Shown: positions 1-8,684 of the stretch, in pieces
How the letters are laid out: every line of letters starts with the position of its first letter
How positions within the stretch are numbered: the stretch's first letter is position 1
Virus record (IMG/VR): IMGVR_UViG_3300030107_005124
Coordinates: 1-35,575 of that record
Length of the DNA: 35,575 nt
Direction: 5' to 3' (one strand)
Origin: a virus
Notes under the pieces: generated by a model
Database searches by the model: none
What the model saw: the letters and a program-made list of their open reading frames with translations, nothing else
What the model was told of the DNA's origin: nothing
Program-made: the position numbers and the translations under genes

Positions 1-72
1 GCTCTTAGAGGTATTTGTGATGATTGTAAGTCTTTTGATGTTGTCGGGCCTCAAAAAGATGAAGAAGAATAA
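1..72 (+). CDS. C-terminal end of an upstream gene (partial)
   Basis: Reading frame 1 is open from the window edge to a TAA at 70-72 and encodes 23 residues, ending in an acidic KDEEE tail. The visible part has a CDDC cysteine pair, which could belong to a zinc-binding end. The stop overlaps the next ATG as TAATG, the same junction used throughout this strand, which supports it as a real gene end. Too little is visible to name the protein. Confidence 0.55.
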   Translation, partial: ALRGICDDCKSFDVVGPQKDEEE

Positions 73-134
73 TGGATTTATGTTGTATAGATTTAGTATT
101 TTTAATAGTATGGATAATTATAATAGCGAGTTAA
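72..134 (+). CDS. 20-residue hydrophobic peptide
   Basis: This tiny frame starts at the ATG overlapping the previous stop (TAATG) and ends at 132-134, one base before the next ATG. From residue 6 it is almost entirely Ile, Leu, Val, Phe and Trp, enough for one membrane helix. It sits directly before three other small membrane proteins, so a role in the lysis or membrane cluster is conceivable. There is no clear ribosome site and translation would depend on coupling. It may simply be a spacer; the perfect packing between neighbours is the main argument for it. Confidence 0.35.
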   Translation: MDLCCIDLVFLIVWIIIIAS

Positions 135-135
135 T

Positions 136-459
136 ATGGAACAATCATTTATAGAATTATATGCAGAATATGGAGCAATGGGAATCGTTGTAGCTTTATT
201 TGTATATGGTTATATTAAACAAAGCAAAAGAGCTGATGAGCAAGCAGATGCATTAGAAGCTTTAAAAATTGAAAACAAAGGTCAAAGCAATAATATTTCT
301 AATATTGAATCTATCTTATTAAAACTTTTAGATAGATGGAATAATTCAGATTCAACTAGAGATAGAAGACATGAAGAAATGGTTCGTGAATTAAATGACC
401 TTTCAGATGTAATGATGGAAGTAAAAGGCTCTGTTAGTAGAATAAATGGTAAGCATTAA
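136..459 (+). CDS. small membrane protein with coiled coil, holin/spanin-like
   Basis: The 107-residue product has one membrane segment near the N-terminus (about residues 13-27, GAMGIVVALFVYGYI). A long charged region with heptad-like Ile/Leu spacing follows, and a polar C-terminus. This layout is usual for phage membrane-anchored coiled-coil proteins encoded in lysis cassettes (XhlA-like or spanin-like), but no family motif is diagnostic. It overlaps the next gene by one base (TAATG). No strong ribosome site precedes it, so it is probably coupled to upstream translation. The membrane topology is visible; a lysis role is inferred from three such genes in a row. Confidence 0.6.
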   Translation: MEQSFIELYAEYGAMGIVVALFVYGYIKQSKRADEQADALEALKIENKGQSNNISNIESILLKLLDRWNNSDSTRDRRHEEMVRELNDLSDVMMEVKGSVSRINGKH

Positions 460-695
460 TGAAATTAAATACAAATATATCAGTTGAAAATATTATAACG
501 ATAGCAACTATTATTTGTTCCATAACTCTTGCATTTGGTTTTATGAAGTATGATATTGATATTATACGAAAAGATTTAGAATTAAAAGCAGATAAAAGAG
601 AAGTGATTGCTGATAGAAATTTAATAACTTACAAACTAGATGTGATGATGGAAGACATCGCAGAAATTAAACAAATACTAAAGGAGAATAAATAA
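459..695 (+). CDS. small membrane protein, XhlA/holin-like
   Basis: The product has 78 residues with a single hydrophobic segment (about residues 11-29, rich in Ile, Thr, Ala and Phe). A charged amphipathic tail ending in EIKQILKENK follows. The order of membrane helix then helical tail resembles phage haemolysin XhlA or accessory holins. The start overlaps the previous stop, and the gene ends on the A of the next ATG. Its own tail supplies the AAGGAG ribosome site of the next gene. The membrane assignment is firm; the lysis function is inferred. Confidence 0.6.
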   Translation: MKLNTNISVENIITIATIICSITLAFGFMKYDIDIIRKDLELKADKREVIADRNLITYKLDVMMEDIAEIKQILKENK

Positions 696-928
696 TGGAA
701 TGGTTAACATGGGGTAACGCAGCTTACCTAATTGCTATTATGATAGGTGGTATAGCCACATTGGTTGCAACAAAGTATAGACCTGCTTTAAAAGAGTTGA
801 AAGAAGTTGCTGAAAAATATAATGAAGCAATGAAAGATGGCAAAATGAGTGCAAAAGAAAAGCAAGAAATTGCAAAAGAATGTATGGATGTCGTATCTGC
901 AATTGTTAAACTTTTCTGGAGGTTCTAA
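695..928 (+). CDS. candidate holin, one membrane segment
   Basis: This 77-residue protein has a helix at about residues 8-27 (AAYLIAIMIGGIATLVATKY) with a small-residue GG pair, followed by a Lys/Glu-rich helical tail. It has the best ribosome site of the cluster, AAGGAG about 6 bases before ATG. It overlaps the following basic peptide gene by one base. Size and topology fit small phage holins, but such proteins diverge too much for certainty. Its position next to two similar proteins supports a lysis cassette whose endolysin would lie outside the window. Confidence 0.6.
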   Translation: MEWLTWGNAAYLIAIMIGGIATLVATKYRPALKELKEVAEKYNEAMKDGKMSAKEKQEIAKECMDVVSAIVKLFWRF

Positions 929-1050
929 TGCCAGCAGGAAAAGGAACATATGGTTCAAAGCGTGGAAGACCTCCAGCATCTTCTAGAACTAAAAGAAAGA
1001 AATCTATAAAAGATACTTTACGCAAGATAAAGAAAAAACGTAGGAAGTAA
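928..1050 (+). CDS. 40-residue basic peptide with AT-hook-like core
   Basis: ATG at 928 is preceded by GGAGG, and the frame closes at 1048-1050, one base before the next gene. The product is extremely basic, with a KRGRPP core at about residues 12-17 matching the minor-groove AT-hook pattern (RGRP) and a Lys/Arg-only end. Similar very basic short proteins are common beside phage structural genes. DNA binding, perhaps in the virion or during packaging, is inferred from composition. The strong ribosome site and exact fit between neighbours argue that it is translated. Confidence 0.65.
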   Translation: MPAGKGTYGSKRGRPPASSRTKRKKSIKDTLRKIKKKRRK

Positions 1051-1051
1051 A

Positions 1052-4000
1052 ATGCCTAAGAAAACTCATTTCTTTATGGATTTTTCTGGAGGGGAAAATA
1101 TATCTGCAAATCCTAAAACATTACAACCTAATGAGTTACAATTATTACAAGGTATGTTTGCAGATGAAAGAGGATATTTAACCACTCTTTATCCCCCTCA
1201 GAAATCTCCAGACGCTGCTCACTTAAAAGATTTTGGTATTGTAAAAAGTCTTATTAAAGGCACATCTTTATTCTATTTTAGAAGTGATTATTCGTTTGTA
1301 AGTGATGGCAATTGGGCGACTGCTGGCCCGTATCACTATATAATGTTATGTGATAGGTCTGTTGATGATGCTAAAAGTTATGTTACTATAACCGATGGAA
1401 GTACATTAAAAAGAAATGCTCTTTTATTAGGAGGTAGGAATTTTATTCCACATTTCTATAAATATGGAAATAATATAAGAATTGTTGATGCTACTTATTT
1501 ATCAACTCCTCAAGGTCAATTTTGGTTAGGCCCGATAGTTGGTTCATCTGGTGGAACAAAGAAAATAATGGGAGCTGAAATATCTAAAAGATGGCATAGT
1601 GAGATAAATAATTTAGCATCACCTACATATGGATTAGCAGGTAGGGTTGGTGGAACTGGAGCAGCTAGTGGAGCAGATGCTGAATCTATTGTTCCTCTTC
1701 GTGTTACAGATTTAGCAGGTACAGCTACTGTTCAAAATAATAGCGGTGTTGTTCAGTTTAATGCAACTGGTCATGGAATGTTAGATGGAGATACAGTTAT
1801 TATATCTGGTAGTGAATATTATTCTGGTTCTCATACGGTTGCTAATAAAGGAACAGATACATTTGAAATAAGTAAAACATGGTTAAGTGTTGCTACTGGG
1901 GAAACTCCAGAATGGAGAAGAAAAGGTGACCCTGATTGGTTTGCAGGTTTTGGAACTGGTGGAACAGATATAGCATCAGCCGCATCTGCAAGTAAGTGGT
2001 TTATTTCGTGGCAAGATGAAACTAATGATGAAATAAGAAAATGTACTGCTGTTGCTAACAATGATATTACTAGAAGTACTGGGACTGATGTTACTAGTAG
2101 AACATTTGAAATATATCCGTACCCCGGTGTTGGTGTGAATATAGATGTTTATCAAAGTAGAGGAAGTGATAAAGGAGCATGGCCACCGGGTGATTATGAA
2201 TTTGGACAAACATTTGTTTATAATGATGACCAAGAATCTCTTATATCTAAAATGGCTGGTGATAATGTTACTATAGATGCAAACGAAGTTTTGTATTGTA
2301 AAGTTTTATTTAGTGGTTTAAATGTTAGTGCAGCTGTTCCAAATACGACTGGAGCAGGTGGAAATAGTGATGTTAATCCTAGAATTGAAAGAGGTAGAAT
2401 TTATGCTAGAAAATCTGGAACTGGAGATGAATGGATTTTACTTGTTGATTGTGATTTAAGAACTAGTAATGCAGCTGCTGGTGGAGGAACTAGACTTAAT
2501 TTAACGGACTCTTTAGATAGTTGGAGCGTAAGGAGTGCTGCAGATGGTGAAGATATTGATGGGAATGTTGATAGCACAGTTACGAGATGGAGAGGTTTTT
2601 ATAGTACACAATATACAATTAAATCTCCAAGTCCTTTTACATATGAAGCAATAAATGGATTTGCTCAAGATGAACCTGTCTTGGGATTTGGAGCATCTGG
2701 ATTAAGATATAGAACTTCTGTAATAGCTAATAGTAGAGCATTTGTTGCTAATTTAGATTATTATGATGTAAGTGGTAATTTAAAAGCAGCTATGGGAGAT
2801 GCTATATTATATAGTCCTCCTAATAAAGTTGATACGTTTCCACCATCTTATAGACTTGATATTGCTGAGGGAGATGGAGATGAATTTACTTGTTTAATGG
2901 AATCTGGTGGTAAGTTATTAGGATTTAAAGAAAGTGCATTATATATAATAGATATTACAAACCCAAATCCAGCTGGATGGAGACTCGAAAATAGATTGGT
3001 TGGATTAGGTGTTAGGCAAAATTGTAGTTCAATAAGAGTAGAGAACGGAGTTGCATTTGCAAACTATCATGGATGTTGGATATATGAAAATAACCAGCTT
3101 ATTAATTTAATAGAAGGGAAAATAAGTGTAAGTCAATGGCAAAACTTTATTGGAAGTCCTACTAATGAACCAAATATTGGATATGATAGTATATCTAAAA
3201 AACTTATTATTGTTAATAATAATGAAAATGTAAGTAAATATTTAAGATTTTATGATTTTATTACTAAAAGTTGGTCTAGAAGTCATGGAGATGGAACTAC
3301 TGGAGATAAAGGAATTGCTACATTTTTAAATTATAGTGATTCTTTTGGTAGAGGGGATTATGATGAGTCTAATAATACATGGAGTAATTTTGTTACTATT
3401 CCAGAAGCAACTGTAAATTTTACAGCTGGACATGGTGATAAAGGTGGGGGAGCTGTTGTATATGTAGAAGAACACGATAATTCTAGTGCTGGTAATTTAA
3501 TAAGTGCTAGTGAAAATAAAAGTTTTAATGATGCTAGTAATTGGTCAGAACATAAAGCTGCTGGAACTCCTACATTTGTTAATTCCTCTACTGGGACTCA
3601 ACGACTTAGATTAACTGGTGATACCAATGCTGGGGAACAAGGGGTAAAATTAGTAGATGCTTATATAAATTCTGGAACTGACCCAGTTATTGGTCAAATA
3701 TATATGGTTTCTGTTGATTTATATTGGACTAGTTCTGTAGGAACAGATACTGCAGTTTTTAAAATTCAATATGCAGGAGCAACAACAGCTGCTTTTGCTG
3801 TAACTGGAACAAGTAGCACTGTTTATCATAAATATATTACAGCTGCTAGTACAGATAATGAATTGCAGATATATTATGAACATTCTGATGCAACTCAATG
3901 GAATGTAGATAATGTTATATTAGCTGAAGTAAAAGCAGATTTAAGATGGTTTGCTTTAAAAAGAAATGTTATTGATTATAGTAATGCAATAGTAGATGGA

Positions 4001-4465
4001 GATGCAAAAGCAAATAGAAGTTTATATAATATAGTAACAAGGGAAGAACATTTCGGAGCTCCATTTAATTTAAAAAAAATATATGCAGTAACTATTGATT
4101 ATATAACTGAAAATGCAAATGGTAGATTTGGTTTTGATTTACGATATCAAATTAATGGTAATATTCAAAATAGTGATTTAGGAACAGATTGGATGAGTGT
4201 AACAGATTCTCCTTTAATTATAGAAGACCAATCTACAACTGGATTAGCAACACCTAATGAAGTTAATACAATAAGAATACCACATACGTCTTTTGATGCA
4301 ACTAGCAATACTCCAATTAAATGCCACAGTATTGCTTTTCAAATTCATAATAACCCCGTTACAACTAGACAATTTGTTAAAATATTAAATATTGGAGTTG
4401 AGTATAGAATAATAAAGAAAGTTGTTGGAACTGAAGCAACAGCAGTAGGTGATGCTACATTATAA
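1052..4465 (+). CDS. large tail/connector-type structural protein
   Basis: The 1137-residue product opens with DFSGGENISANPKTLQPNE, a start style typical of podovirus tail-nozzle or stabilisation proteins. Residues about 233-274 form a module like the HGLxxGDxVxISG...YxGxxxV...DTFEI repeats of phage fibres (FCCH-like). The middle (about residues 530-800) has repeated short beta segments with GxxFANYHGCWIYE, consistent with a propeller-like body. Residues about 800-960 look like an inserted carbohydrate-binding jelly roll. It starts one base after the basic peptide with an AGGAAG ribosome site and overlaps the next gene by one base. Structural identity is likely; the precise part of the tail is inferred. 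Confidence 0.6.
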   Translation: MPKKTHFFMDFSGGENISANPKTLQPNELQLLQGMFADERGYLTTLYPPQKSPDAAHLKDFGIVKSLIKGTSLFYFRSDYSFVSDGNWATAGPYHYIMLCDRSVDDAKSYVTITDGSTLKRNALLLGGRNFIPHFYKYGNNIRIVDATYLSTPQGQFWLGPIVGSSGGTKKIMGAEISKRWHSEINNLASPTYGLAGRVGGTGAASGADAESIVPLRVTDLAGTATVQNNSGVVQFNATGHGMLDGDTVIISGSEYYSGSHTVANKGTDTFEISKTWLSVATGETPEWRRKGDPDWFAGFGTGGTDIASAASASKWFISWQDETNDEIRKCTAVANNDITRSTGTDVTSRTFEIYPYPGVGVNIDVYQSRGSDKGAWPPGDYEFGQTFVYNDDQESLISKMAGDNVTIDANEVLYCKVLFSGLNVSAAVPNTTGAGGNSDVNPRIERGRIYARKSGTGDEWILLVDCDLRTSNAAAGGGTRLNLTDSLDSWSVRSAADGEDIDGNVDSTVTRWRGFYSTQYTIKSPSPFTYEAINGFAQDEPVLGFGASGLRYRTSVIANSRAFVANLDYYDVSGNLKAAMGDAILYSPPNKVDTFPPSYRLDIAEGDGDEFTCLMESGGKLLGFKESALYIIDITNPNPAGWRLENRLVGLGVRQNCSSIRVENGVAFANYHGCWIYENNQLINLIEGKISVSQWQNFIGSPTNEPNIGYDSISKKLIIVNNNENVSKYLRFYDFITKSWSRSHGDGTTGDKGIATFLNYSDSFGRGDYDESNNTWSNFVTIPEATVNFTAGHGDKGGGAVVYVEEHDNSSAGNLISASENKSFNDASNWSEHKAAGTPTFVNSSTGTQRLRLTGDTNAGEQGVKLVDAYINSGTDPVIGQIYMVSVDLYWTSSVGTDTAVFKIQYAGATTAAFAVTGTSSTVYHKYITAASTDNELQIYYEHSDATQWNVDNVILAEVKADLRWFALKRNVIDYSNAIVDGDAKANRSLYNIVTREEHFGAPFNLKKIYAVTIDYITENANGRFGFDLRYQINGNIQNSDLGTDWMSVTDSPLIIEDQSTTGLATPNEVNTIRIPHTSFDATSNTPIKCHSIAFQIHNNPVTTRQFVKILNIGVEYRIIKKVVGTEATAVGDATL

Positions 4466-5319
4466 TGCCATATCAAGCTGAAATAATAAGAAATAAAAAA
4501 GTATCAGTACATGATTTAAGAGAAGGTGAATATGTTATTAATGAATTTGCAGGTGAAATAAAAGGTATATTAAAACTTAATGGTAGACTTCATAGTACAA
4601 TATTTAATGAACAAATAAATAAAGCTCCTTTAAAATCAGAAAAAAACGATATAGTTATTAATGATGGTATAAATGATAGAGTAGTTATAGGAGATATAGG
4701 TAAAACCAAAGATGGTAATTTGTTTGGAATGAAAGTATCTAAGCCGGGTCATGATGCTAGATTTGCTCCTGAAAATAAATTATTAATAAATACTGCAAAG
4801 AATTTTTTATGGCCCGCATTTAGAGTTTATATAGAAGATTCACAAGTCTGGGGTACAGGAGCATATGCTAAAGTTCAATTTGAATCTAAAAATCATGCTC
4901 AAAGTCTTGATGAATATGATAATAATTCAGACATTGATTATACTAATGATTGGTTTGTAGTTCCTTATGATGGAATATATCATTTTAATACTAGCCTTCT
5001 TTATGAAGATGCACATTCTGCCGAAGTAGACGCTGGAGAGAATATTAATCAACTTTTATATGTTGATTCTAATGAAAACGGAACATATGTTAATTCGGAT
5101 GACCAAGTAATTTTACATACACTTGAAACACATCATGCTGATTTACTTGCTACAAATTATTGGACTACACATATGTCAGGTGAAGCTAAGTTATCTGCTG
5201 GTGATAAAGTTCAATGGGCAATTTATAATAATTGTGGAGCAAATATTGAACCATATAACCAAGCTACAAACGACACTAAATACAATATGTTTACAGGACA
5301 TTTAGTATGTTTAACATAG
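4465..5319 (+). CDS. tail protein with C1q/TNF-like C-terminal domain
   Basis: The 284-residue product has an N-terminal segment of about 130 residues that reads like an attachment or chaperone-like base. From about residue 113 a C1q-like jelly-roll pattern follows: FRVY...VWGTGAYAKVQF, a variable loop, WFVVPYDGIYHFNTSLLY, then GDKVQWAIYNN and a final FTGHLVCL strand. C1q-like trimers occur at phage fibre tips and bacterial surface proteins, so host recognition is a reasonable inference. The start overlaps the stop of the large tail protein without a ribosome site, implying coupled translation. The domain call rests on pattern recognition only. Confidence 0.55.
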   Translation: MPYQAEIIRNKKVSVHDLREGEYVINEFAGEIKGILKLNGRLHSTIFNEQINKAPLKSEKNDIVINDGINDRVVIGDIGKTKDGNLFGMKVSKPGHDARFAPENKLLINTAKNFLWPAFRVYIEDSQVWGTGAYAKVQFESKNHAQSLDEYDNNSDIDYTNDWFVVPYDGIYHFNTSLLYEDAHSAEVDAGENINQLLYVDSNENGTYVNSDDQVILHTLETHHADLLATNYWTTHMSGEAKLSAGDKVQWAIYNNCGANIEPYNQATNDTKYNMFTGHLVCLT

Positions 5320-5372
5320 TTGTATTATAATGTATATAGCAATAAATTTAAAATGTATCTTTGGAGACAAAC

Positions 5373-6320
5373 ATGACTACTAAACCTAAAAAAAGACAAG
5401 CAAAAGCAGCCCCTAAATCGACTCAAAAAGCTAAAGTATTTTCGGGAAAATCTAAATTTAAATCAGAAGCTGAAAGAAAATATGCACTTGCTAGAAGAAT
5501 TACTGAAGAAGCTGATTCTCTTAAATCTTCAATATCTGAACAACAAGACAAAGCCAAAGAACAAAGTTTGTGGGCTAGTATAGGTGGTGCATTAGGAGGA
5601 CTTGCTTTAGGAGTAGCTACTGGTGGACTTGGTTGGGCAGCTCAAGGAGCAGCTGTAGGTATAGGTAGTTATGTTGGTGGTCGAGGAGGTAAAGCAGCAT
5701 CTGAAAAAAAAGATTTATTAGGTATAGGTAAAAGATTGAAAGGAAAAGGTGAAATTGATACAAATCTTAAACATAAAGGCAAAGATTTTCTTTTTTATAA
5801 AGATACTGCAGAATCCCAAGAAAAAGCCTTTACTGAATTTGATGAAGCCTTAGATAAAGGAATTGCTCAAAAAAGTTTAATGGCTGGAATATTTGCAGGA
5901 GCTATGGCAGGTGGAGCTGAAGCACTTGGTGATTATTATACAAAAATGAAAGATGCTAGAGCTGCTAAAGCTATGGGGACTGGTTCAAAAACACTTCCAG
6001 TTGCGGGAGAAGTTGCTGGCTCTATGAGTCAACCAATTTCACTTACAGCTACTGGAGAACCTGCTTATGCGGCTATGGCTAGTAAAGGTGTTGGATATAA
6101 AGCTGCTAGTGGATTAAAATCAATAGAAGCAACAAAAGATTTAGCTAGTATTATAAGTCCAGTAACTACTGAAGCTGTTCCTAGTTTATTTGCTGGGTTA
6201 GGTGAAAGCATGAAAAAATATGCATTATATTCTGGTGGAGCTGCTATTGCTGGTTATAGACCAGAAATGAAAAAATTAAAACCAATGATGACAACTTCAT
6301 CAAATAAACAATACGGTTAA
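5373..6320 (+). CDS. internal virion/ejection protein candidate with glycine-zipper segment
   Basis: The frame is open from a TTG at 5361, but ATG at 5373 has GGAG at 5363-5366 at correct spacing, so ATG is chosen (315 residues). The first 25 residues are very basic. A helical region is followed by a glycine/alanine-rich stretch (roughly residues 70-105) of repeated GGxxG steps that can insert in membranes, and a second small-residue segment near residues 165-185. Such segments are typical of proteins ejected with DNA. The neighbours are virion genes of the same strand. No enzyme motif is visible; the ejection role is inferred. Confidence 0.5.
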   Translation: MTTKPKKRQAKAAPKSTQKAKVFSGKSKFKSEAERKYALARRITEEADSLKSSISEQQDKAKEQSLWASIGGALGGLALGVATGGLGWAAQGAAVGIGSYVGGRGGKAASEKKDLLGIGKRLKGKGEIDTNLKHKGKDFLFYKDTAESQEKAFTEFDEALDKGIAQKSLMAGIFAGAMAGGAEALGDYYTKMKDARAAKAMGTGSKTLPVAGEVAGSMSQPISLTATGEPAYAAMASKGVGYKAASGLKSIEATKDLASIISPVTTEAVPSLFAGLGESMKKYALYSGGAAIAGYRPEMKKLKPMMTTSSNKQYG

Positions 6321-7267
6321 TGCCAGATTATTCTGAAATATTTAGTGACCCTGCATTTGCTCAATATGCTGATTATGCACCTCAGTATGATGATTGGCAA
6401 GAACAGTTTATTAATCTCGAATACGGATTTCAATCTCAAGAATATGGATTAGCAGGTGATATGTATGCACTTGCTGGTGAGCGATATGGAATGGCTCAAG
6501 AAAGAAGTCTTTTTGAACAAGTTCAAAGAGGTGATGCAAGAACATCTGCCCAAGAAAGATTAGATATGCAAATGAGGGGAATGGGTCAACAAATGGGTGG
6601 AACACTTGCTCAGTCTCAAGAACAAGCATATGATTTACTTAGTCAAGGTGAAGAACTTGGAACATCTGGATTAGGAACAAGGAGAGGTTCTACTAGAAGA
6701 GCTATGAAAAAAATTGAGGGAAGCTCTGAAAGAGCATTGGAATCTCAAGCTATGGCTGGATTAGAAGCAAAATCTCAATACAAGTCTACAATGGGAGATA
6801 TATCAGCTAGCGCTTTTGGTTCTGCTCAACAATTACAACAATCTGGATTAGAATATGACCAATCTGGATTAACCTATGAAGCAGCTGGAATAGCATTTGA
6901 TAGAGCTGGAATGCAGAGAGAAAGAGATTTTGCTCAACTAAGTGCAGATTATGAAGATGAAATGCTTGATTATTTAACAATGCTTGGACAAGAGTTTGGT
7001 GTATGGTGGGAAGGTGATTTACCTGAAGACCCTTCAAACCCATTAGATGACCCTGAGTATGACCCAGATGATGACCCTGAAGACCCTGGCGGCGGTGATA
7101 CTGGCGATGACCATAATATTCAAAATCCTAATAGTAATAATTTTGACGAAGGTTCATGGGGGCCAGGTAACCCGTGGTATGACCAAAATCCTGATTTAGA
7201 TTATTGGCAAGACCCACATGGTGACGATGATGATGACCCACTTCCTCCACCACACACAGGGCCTTAA
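6320..7267 (+). CDS. virion-associated protein with acidic Asp/Pro-rich tail
   Basis: The 315-residue product starts at the TAATG overlap with the previous gene. The N-terminal two thirds are Gln, Glu, Ala and Gly-rich helices with repeated YG(L/M)A and QSGL-like units. The last 90 residues are low complexity, dominated by Asp, Pro and Gly (DDPEYDPDDDPEDPG and similar) and end in DPLPPPHTGP. The acidic tail resembles disordered tails that keep internal proteins soluble or block DNA contact before ejection. No enzymatic family is recognised. It lies between the glycine-zipper protein and the 453-residue protein in an apparent ejection-protein block. Confidence 0.5.
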   Translation: MPDYSEIFSDPAFAQYADYAPQYDDWQEQFINLEYGFQSQEYGLAGDMYALAGERYGMAQERSLFEQVQRGDARTSAQERLDMQMRGMGQQMGGTLAQSQEQAYDLLSQGEELGTSGLGTRRGSTRRAMKKIEGSSERALESQAMAGLEAKSQYKSTMGDISASAFGSAQQLQQSGLEYDQSGLTYEAAGIAFDRAGMQRERDFAQLSADYEDEMLDYLTMLGQEFGVWWEGDLPEDPSNPLDDPEYDPDDDPEDPGGGDTGDDHNIQNPNSNNFDEGSWGPGNPWYDQNPDLDYWQDPHGDDDDDPLPPPHTGP

Positions 7268-7269
7268 TT

Positions 7270-8631
7270 ATGGCAAGATATAAAGGTATAAATATTCCAG
7301 AAGTAATCTCTCCAGATTTGGGTAGAAATAATGATTTTATGGAATTTGTTAGTACGTTTGGAAGTTCTATGATGAGGTCTTGGATATATGGTATGCAGAA
7401 AAAAGAAACCGATATGTTAAAAGCTGATGTTACACTTTGGGGTTCTGCTGTTAATGCAGCTACTGAATATAAAGAACCAGAGCCAGTTCAATTACTATTA
7501 GATGATTTAAATGCTGAAAAAAAATTACATAAAGATGACCCGATAAGATATAATTATTTAGAATCTGTTACAAATAAAATTGATGCAAGATTATTTAATC
7601 TTAATAAACAAGAAGATTTACGAAATTTAATAGAAGATACTAGAGTAAAATTAAGACCACTAGAAAAAGGGGATGCAGCTGGATATAAAGGTGGAGCTTT
7701 AAAAGTAATAGAAGAATTTCAAGAAGCAATGTTTCAAGATGAGCAATATCAAACTCCATTAATGAAACAAAAAGCTAATGAAATAACTGAAGAAGTTTTA
7801 TATACTGTTGATGGTATTGATATGATGAATGCAATTGATGAAAATCCTGAATTAGAAGGCATACAACTTAATCCAGAAAGTTATCCTAATGAACAAAGTC
7901 TTGTAAAAACTCAAGAAGCTCTTAGGTATATACAAGAAGCAAGAGATATACAAGATATAACTGGTGAATTTCCTAAAGATAAATATCAAATGGCTAGAAA
8001 GTTTTATAAAGAAGCATTAACTGATAGAAAAATAGGTACAGCATCTAGAGCTTCAGAACAAGCAAAAATTCATGGAGATTACGTTAATCAAGTTTATCAA
8101 GATATTGAAGCATTAGAAAAGAAATTTATTTTACCTGAAAATGAAAGCATGAGAAGTTATTATGGTAAAGCTTTAGATAAAATGAATTTAACTACAAATC
8201 CATCAAAAGCTCTTAGAGTTAGTGAGAAATCTTATAGTCCTCAAAGAGCTGAACAAGTTAAAAATTCTGTTTTACATGATTTGGCAAGAGTTTTAGAGGA
8301 AACAAAAAAATTACCACCTGATTTAAAAAGAGCAATTGATACATGGGCAGGTGATGACTATATATTAACTTCTCCTCATTTACAAGAAATTTGGAATAAA
8401 CTTGCATATTGGAGAGGTGGAACTACTCTTAATAAAGATGTAATAAAAGAATGGAAATTTCCAGGCGGTGAAGCTCTTATTTATGGAGAAGGTCAAGGCG
8501 ATAGAGTTCAATCTTTAGTTATGCAATATTTTGAAACTTTAAGACAAATAGATTTAAAACACTCAATAATGTTCCCAAAAGAAGAAGAAGATAGTGGAAC
8601 AGATACTGACCCTTTATGGGGGGATTTTTAA
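7270..8631 (+). CDS. uncharacterised virion-module protein, helical
   Basis: This 453-residue protein is predominantly helical and charged, without signal peptide, membrane segment or recognisable catalytic motif. The N-terminus MARYKGINIPEVISPDL is followed by many Glu/Lys/Gln repeats. The C-terminus is acidic (EEEDSGTDTD). It starts two bases after the preceding stop and has no clear ribosome site, so coupling is likely. Position among ejection-type genes suggests an internal or scaffold-like virion component, but I cannot assign a function. A 53-base gap follows, the second largest of the late block. Confidence 0.5.
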   Translation: MARYKGINIPEVISPDLGRNNDFMEFVSTFGSSMMRSWIYGMQKKETDMLKADVTLWGSAVNAATEYKEPEPVQLLLDDLNAEKKLHKDDPIRYNYLESVTNKIDARLFNLNKQEDLRNLIEDTRVKLRPLEKGDAAGYKGGALKVIEEFQEAMFQDEQYQTPLMKQKANEITEEVLYTVDGIDMMNAIDENPELEGIQLNPESYPNEQSLVKTQEALRYIQEARDIQDITGEFPKDKYQMARKFYKEALTDRKIGTASRASEQAKIHGDYVNQVYQDIEALEKKFILPENESMRSYYGKALDKMNLTTNPSKALRVSEKSYSPQRAEQVKNSVLHDLARVLEETKKLPPDLKRAIDTWAGDDYILTSPHLQEIWNKLAYWRGGTTLNKDVIKEWKFPGGEALIYGEGQGDRVQSLVMQYFETLRQIDLKHSIMFPKEEEDSGTDTDPLWGDF

Positions 8632-8647
8632 TAAATTAAAATTAATA

Positions 8648-8663
8648 TTTACTCAGTAGTAAA
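8648..8663. repeat. short inverted repeat in the gap before the giant gene
   Basis: TTTACT (8648-8653) and AGTAAA (8658-8663) form a perfect 6-bp palindrome around CAGT, inside the 53-base gap 8632-8684. It is short, and in AT-rich DNA could occur by chance. The location directly before the giant gene makes it a possible operator or weak hairpin. No convincing promoter is seen beside it. Confidence 0.25.
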
Positions 8664-8684
8664 TGGATATACAAGAGTAATAAT

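Noticed and set aside
1831-2233. Minus-strand open frames over the large tail gene
   Set aside because: They are shadows of the long plus-strand gene, low in complexity, and have no ribosome sites.
5361-5372. TTG 5361 as the start of the glycine-zipper protein
   Set aside because: The GGAG ribosome site begins inside this codon region and serves ATG 5373.
5320-5372. TATAAT near 5327 as a promoter
   Set aside because: There is no convincing -35 box and such matches are common in AT-rich gaps; not strong enough to list.
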